From NCBI RefSeq assembly GCF_000005505.3, contig NC_016131.3:47167355-47231354 (forward strand): DNA of 64,000 bases, in the 5' to 3' direction. The stretch comes from Brachypodium distachyon. Its lineage: Eukaryota; Streptophyta; Magnoliopsida; Poales; Poaceae. This document shows positions 60,101 to 64,000 of this stretch, piece by piece. The position numbers and the translations under genes are program-made. Each line of letters starts with the position of its first letter. The first letter of the stretch is position 1. Below the pieces are notes generated by a model. The model searched no databases and was not told the origin of the DNA. It saw only the letters and a list, made by a program, of their open reading frames with translations.

Positions 60101-62477
60101 ATTGTGCACACTCTTCAAGAGCAGTGACAGCAGTTATTTACTTTCCTTTAAATTCAGGTTTTTCTACCTATTATGCATGTTTAATAGACTGAAATCACAG
60201 GTAACAAAATTTACTAGATATCACATTATCATACCTTAATATTACGGAAATGTGGGTGATCTGCTCGAATACCAGTGTCAAAAATGGCCATTTTGACTTT
60301 CTTGCCAGTAAAGCCTCTTCCCCATAACCGTTCAGCTCCAAAAAGAGATGTTACGTGTGATTTCTGTGAAAGGACACTTGTTACAGTACTAAAAACATGA
60401 CAACAGGCAGACTGCCAGATCAATTCATAAAATACAAGGTATCTATGATAGCATCTTGTGTTTAAAACGTTGTGTTGGAGTTGAAACCTAATGTCGTAAC
60501 ATGATGCTATTTCGGAGATGTTTTAATTATAAGCAGAGTATACACTGCATGATGCATTTGGCACAGAGTATATGAATAAGGCTAATGTTCTGGGCCCATT
60601 TCCGAAAAGGAAAATAAATAAGGCTAAGGTTCTGGACCCTTTTTTAAGAGAAATAAATATGGCTAATGCCCTGGACCAATTTTTACTAAGTACAGGAAAG
60701 TTATACATGGAAAACCCTCACATGAATAAAATTATTTTCACACCAAGTTGACAACAAGGACACATATAATTAAATGGAAACAGGTTTATCCTTTTCTGAG
60801 ATAGCTATACAAAACAAGGTTTAAACTAGCGGAAATGACGTTCAAATTGGTTTGGCATCGGCATATCTACTTTTGTTTAGTTATTCTTGTTCATATCATG
60901 CCTTTTCGTCCAAACAAAGTATAAAATACCAATACTGGAGCATAACCGGTATTATCAATCCAAATTTTTTGCTAGTTGATAACGAAAAAACACGATACTT
61001 CCTAAATCCTGATTGTAACATAACAAAGTGTATTATGCATGAAAGAATACACATCATCTCTAAATCTGTTGAAATATCAGGTCAAGTACCCATCATGTCG
61101 GTCAATATGTCAGACGATATGCACGAATGCCACGAAATGAAATTTACGATACAATATGCTATATTGGTATAGGTAGGCCAGCGATACAATACATCTGTCA
61201 TACCAGCAAGGGCCGTCGATGAGGGAGTGCAGCCTGTGCGACCGCACAGGGCCCCCAAAAATTCCGTGCCCCCAATCTTGGCCCACGATGGAGCCCTGTC
61301 TAATCTGCCAGTATGGGGCAGCACCAGTTGGCCAAGCAAGCGGCCCAGCGGAATCTAGGCATGGCCCAGTGTCTCGCACGGCACGTCGACCTGATGGCGA
61401 TCGATCTCCTGTCCTGCTCGGATATTTCTGTCAATCTCCTGTCCTATTTGTGTTGTATGGGGATGAAGGAGTTGTATAGGGATTGGGAGTGCCAAAGAAA
61501 AGGTCCGTGCACTATCCTCTTGGGAGTTCTGCTAACGGCACTTCCTAATTGGCATTCGCTCCGCCCAAATCCTACGCTTCCTTCCATTTTGTGTTACCAT
61601 TATACGGAGTATATCATCTAGATATAGACGGTATTTGCGCAGACACTAGTAGCACACGCATTAGAAGTTATTGTAATATTAAATTAGAGTATGCTTTGGT
61701 TATATTAGTTCTTTAGTTGTACGATTTTTCTCAAAATTTTAAGTCATATTCTGCATTTTGCTCTGGGGCCCCAAATTTCTAGAGACGGCCCTGGTATCAA
61801 CCCATATTTAGAAGCTTGATACATACATTTACTGTACTCAAGTTTGGTTCGGTTGCAAGATACTACCAACAACATGAACTGGCAAAGAAATGGATCTTGC
61901 ATAGATGCTTCCACCGTAAGTACCAAGAGAAATGTACCTGCATGTGAAGCTTCCGCCTCCAACTACCAGAAGAATAATTACTCTTCGGGCAGGACACCGC
62001 CTCCTTACCGCCACCTCCCTCCTCGCACTCGAACGACATGGCAGTGAACCGCTTCCCCCGCTGCTGCTGCGACCGATCCACCGACAGCACGCCACGTGAG
62101 TAGCTGGTGTCGACGTGCACGTCCCGCACGCGGCCGAGCTCCTGGACGGCCGCGACGACGGCGTCCCGGTGCTCGTCGCGGATCTCGAGCACGGCGAAGT
62201 CGGTCGGGTACGCGGCCGCGGGGTTCCGCCGCTCCACCCACCGCCACGACCCGGCGGGCGGCGAGGGGGGCTCGCGGAGGCCGTCCTCCAGGTAACCCCG
62301 GTGCTCTTCGGCGGGGCGGTACTCGACGAACCGCACGACGTACCTGGCAGCGGACGCGGCTAGGGTTTCCCCGCCCCCGCCTCCCCCGCTCGGGGAGTCG
62401 GAGGGGAGGATGCGGAGCGCGAGGAGGAGGAGCAGCGGGAGGAAGGCGGCGTACGCGGTCCACTTCTCGGCCGCCAT
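54132..62477 (-). CDS. SBT6.1: Site-1 protease, subtilisin-like serine protease SBT6.1
   Basis: Ten exons on the minus strand: 62477-61938, 60363-60235, 59802-59650, 59281-59165, 58522-58338, 57636-57373, 57240-56154, 55688-55176, 54362-54302 and 54223-54132, giving 1046 residues, close to the family length. This Golgi membrane protease cleaves membrane-anchored bZIP factors, pro-peptides and pectin methylesterases. A signal/anchor lies at about 8-25. The catalytic set is D209 (IFDTGI), H240 (LGHGTFVAG), N330 (AIGNDG) and S406 (GTSVASP). A long lumenal C-terminal half follows. The last two small exons encode a membrane segment (about 999-1021) and the basic tail [10 protein letters not shown] Met five codons upstream (62492) is an alternative start. 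Confidence 0.94.
58855..58955. mobile_element. Stowaway-type MITE in an SBT6.1 intron
   Basis: Starts TA-ctccctccgtcccatatt with 'aagtgac'. The body carries 'agacgctttttag' and 'gcatagatacatcc', and the right arm is 'tttgagtcactt'. The extreme right terminus is missing. Related to 30345-30460. Confidence 0.7.
60575..60690. repeat. Short tandem repeats in SBT6.1 intron 1
   Basis: Three imperfect units built on 'aataaggctaaggttctgg', '-ggctaatgttctgggccc' and 'atggctaatgccctggacc', about 45-55 bp apart, each followed by a 'ttt' run and 'aaataaat'. Confidence 0.65.
61207..61795. mobile_element. Possible hAT-like element in SBT6.1 intron 1
   Basis: The left end 'caagggccgtcgatg' and the right end, inverted, 'cagggccgtctctag' resemble the CAGGGCC-type termini of plant hAT-like elements. 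The interior includes 'gggcccccaaaaat' and, inverted, 'aaatttggggcccc'. No 8-bp target duplication could be made out, and no transposase frame is present. Confidence 0.4.
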
Positions 62478-62854
62478 CCGCGGGAGCGGCAAGCGGCGCG
62501 ATTCGCCGGAGATCGGCGGCCCGCGCGGTGGCTGGCTCGCCGGAAATGCGTCGGTCTAGACAGAGAGCACGAGGCGAGCAATTAACTGCGGGTGTTACGG
62601 TCCGTTATGCAGTTACCCCTCATCACTGACCAGCGGGCCCGGCATTAGGATCATTTTTTTTCTCTCAGCAGACGCTGCAAGTTTTAGACGCTCTTACGGG
62701 GAAGCGGGAAAAAAGCCAGCGTTGGGCCTGGTGAAAAAGGGGCCCAATACAGCAACTTCCATCTAGGCCCATGAAGAGAACGGGGCCCAAATTTGTTAAG
62801 CACGATGCGCGAGAGAGGCAGTTCGCTTCGGGGCATTTTGCTGCTGGAAGTTTA
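62478..62854. other. Divergent intergenic region between SBT6.1 (-) and U4 (+)
   Basis: Only about 455 bp separate the SBT6.1 start from the U4 start, so both promoters share this stretch. GC-rich next to SBT6.1; no TATA box was recognised for it. Confidence 0.5.
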
Positions 62855-62906
62855 GTCCCACCTCGGCTAACGAGAGAGTTGGAGGCGGTGGAAGTGGCTA
62901 TAAGAA
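62855..62906 (+). promoter_or_regulatory. snRNA promoter: USE and TATA box
   Basis: The Upstream Sequence Element gtcccacctcg (62855-62865) differs at one position from the plant consensus RTCCCACATCG. A TATA box (ctataaga, 62899-62906) follows after about 33 bp. That spacing is typical of Pol II-transcribed plant snRNA genes; Pol III-type U6/U3 genes have about ten bases less. TATA to the RNA start at 62933 is about 30 bp, also canonical. Confidence 0.85.
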
Positions 62907-62932
62907 GGGGAGGCTGGCACAGCGGAGAAGGC

Positions 62933-63077
62933 ATCTTTGCGCTTGGGGCAATGACGCAGCTAGTGAGGTTATACCGAGGCGCGTCAATTGCTGGTTGAAA
63001 ACTATTTCCAAACCCCCTCTTTGGCCCTCATGGGCCACTGAGAATTTCTGGAAGGGCTCCATCTCTTCGGAGAGGGT
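62933..63077 (+). ncRNA. U4: U4 spliceosomal snRNA
   Basis: The sequence beginning atctttgcgcttggggcaa matches plant U4 snRNA as I recall it. The 5' part that pairs with U6 (stems I and II) is present. The 5' stem-loop closes with gacgc...gcgtc around the k-turn elements tgagg and cgagg (Snu13/15.5K and Prp31 site). This is followed by ttgctggttgaaaact, a central domain, an Sm-type site (aatttctgg, about 63041) and a terminal hairpin ctctcttcggagag-like (about 63059-63075). The 3' end is set by eye, within about 10 bases. Together with an intact USE/TATA promoter, the gene looks functional. U4 chaperones U6 in the U4/U6.U5 tri-snRNP. Confidence 0.92.
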
Positions 63078-64000
63078 AAAGCCCTACAATTTCAAATTAA
63101 AGATTTGGCCTGGTTGATTTGAAGACTAGCCTATTTAAAAAGTTTGTAGTTAGGCCTGCAAGAGGGCCGGGTCGGCCTTCTGACCCGCCGACCAGGCCAA
63201 CCCGCCCCTCATTTTGGTACCATTGGCCCATCGAGTTGAATTGAAGGGTCGAGATCAACCCTGAGGTCCCATAGGTTCGACCCTCCTCTCTCGTGCGCTC
63301 TCTCCTGCCTCTCGATAGCCGCAACGCGGAGGCGAGTGACCTCGGCGGCCACGTCTCTGCAGCAGCGTGTGACCCTGACACCTGAGCCTCCTCTGTTGCA
63401 ACTTACAATGAGATCCCGCCCCCGGCGCCAGGCCTCCCATGACGGTGATTCCTTCCCTTTCCCTGCTGGACATAGCTCATCATGTGAATCACACATTGAC
63501 ATCTTTCATTTTCTGTTTACACTTTTGCGTAGCTCATGATGTAAATAAATCATGTTTTACTCGCATCATCTTCCGATTCCTCTTTTTCCAAGGACCTGCT
63601 CTGAACTTCTGCTGAATCCTGTAAGGGGGAGATCAATGTAGAATAGTGTTGTTGTTCGCGACAACAATTAGAGTAAAGGGTGCCAATGCTCGATAGCACA
63701 AGTGCGGGTATAAAAGTAGGGCGTGTACGTCGGCCTTATAGCGAAGATCACCGTACACTTGGACAAGTTGACACGTCGATATTTTTTGAATAGGTTCGGT
63801 TGACCCTGCGGGTGTGATTTAATTCTATGTTACGAAAGGCTTCGAGGGGGTTGTTAGCCAAGGGCTTGGGACGAGCGGATCTTTCCAACACACCTTTTGG
63901 TGAGAGGTTCGGCGGGGCCGCCTCGTACTTGGACCGAACGCGTCTTTCCAAGTATCGAGGTTAGGATACCCTCGGAACTCTAACCCAACCCCTTCTCCTT
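63078..64000. other. Downstream intergenic region, no feature assigned
   Basis: 'caatttcaaattaaag' at about 63088 may correspond to the loose plant snRNA 3'-end box. Beyond it are GC-rich blocks with overlapping frames on both strands. From about 63600 a stretch ('gctcgatagcacaagtg', 'tcttatagcgaagatcaccg'-like) has the feel of a retroelement interior or LTR, but no ends are visible before the window stops. Confidence 0.3.

Noticed and set aside
1..64000. CRISPR arrays, bacterial operons, phage or plasmid functions
   Set aside because: No regular repeat-spacer array or prokaryotic gene organisation is present; splice sites and repeats are those of a grass nuclear genome.

Overview
The window is nuclear DNA from a grass, most likely a small-genome pooid such as Brachypodium. 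The evidence is intron-rich plant genes with strongly GC-rich 5' ends, many 'ctccctccg'-ended Stowaway MITEs, non-autonomous Mutator-like elements (MULEs) and Helitrons, and an insert of grass-type plastid DNA. The species call is inference. All exon joins below were made by eye from GT/GC-AG borders, reading phase and protein-family knowledge; no alignment was run.

Layout. 1-2035 (+): 3' end of a small F-box/LRR gene. 5067-6128 (-): caffeoyl-CoA O-methyltransferase in four exons. 6.6-9.9 kb: nested MITEs and a long-TIR MULE. 12194-14680 (+): intronless G-type lectin receptor kinase. 15160-16299 (-): intronless domesticated Harbinger (ALP1/HARBI1-like) protein that has lost catalytic residues. 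16.8-17.9 kb: LINE remnant. 18863-20640 (-): SPATULA/ALCATRAZ-like bHLH factor. 21.4-23.5 kb: MITEs and a second LINE remnant. 24160-28875 (+): PP1 catalytic subunit whose second intron carries a 1456-bp Pack-MULE-like insertion with a perfect 9-bp target duplication and a zinc-finger gene fragment. 31.2-31.9 kb: IWS1-like pseudogene. 32764-35146: two Helitrons placed end to end. 35513-42725 (+): PIAL-type SP-RING SUMO ligase in 16 exons, including a GC-AG intron. 43876-45831 (+): intronless L-type lectin receptor kinase. 45951-49439: insertion cluster (MULE, plastid rps12-rps7 segment, local duplication, second Pack-MULE-like element). 49569-53420 (+): prolyl iminopeptidase in 10 exons. 54132-62477 (-): site-1 protease (SBT6.1) in 10 exons. 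62933-~63077 (+): a U4 spliceosomal snRNA gene with its USE and TATA promoter elements, divergent from the protease gene.

There is no operon logic here. The genes are independent housekeeping, signalling and cell-wall genes. The main points of interest are the non-coding RNA gene, the transposon-derived host gene, the gene-capturing DNA transposons and the organelle-to-nucleus transfer. Stretches not listed as genes or repeats showed no coding or structural signal that I could support.
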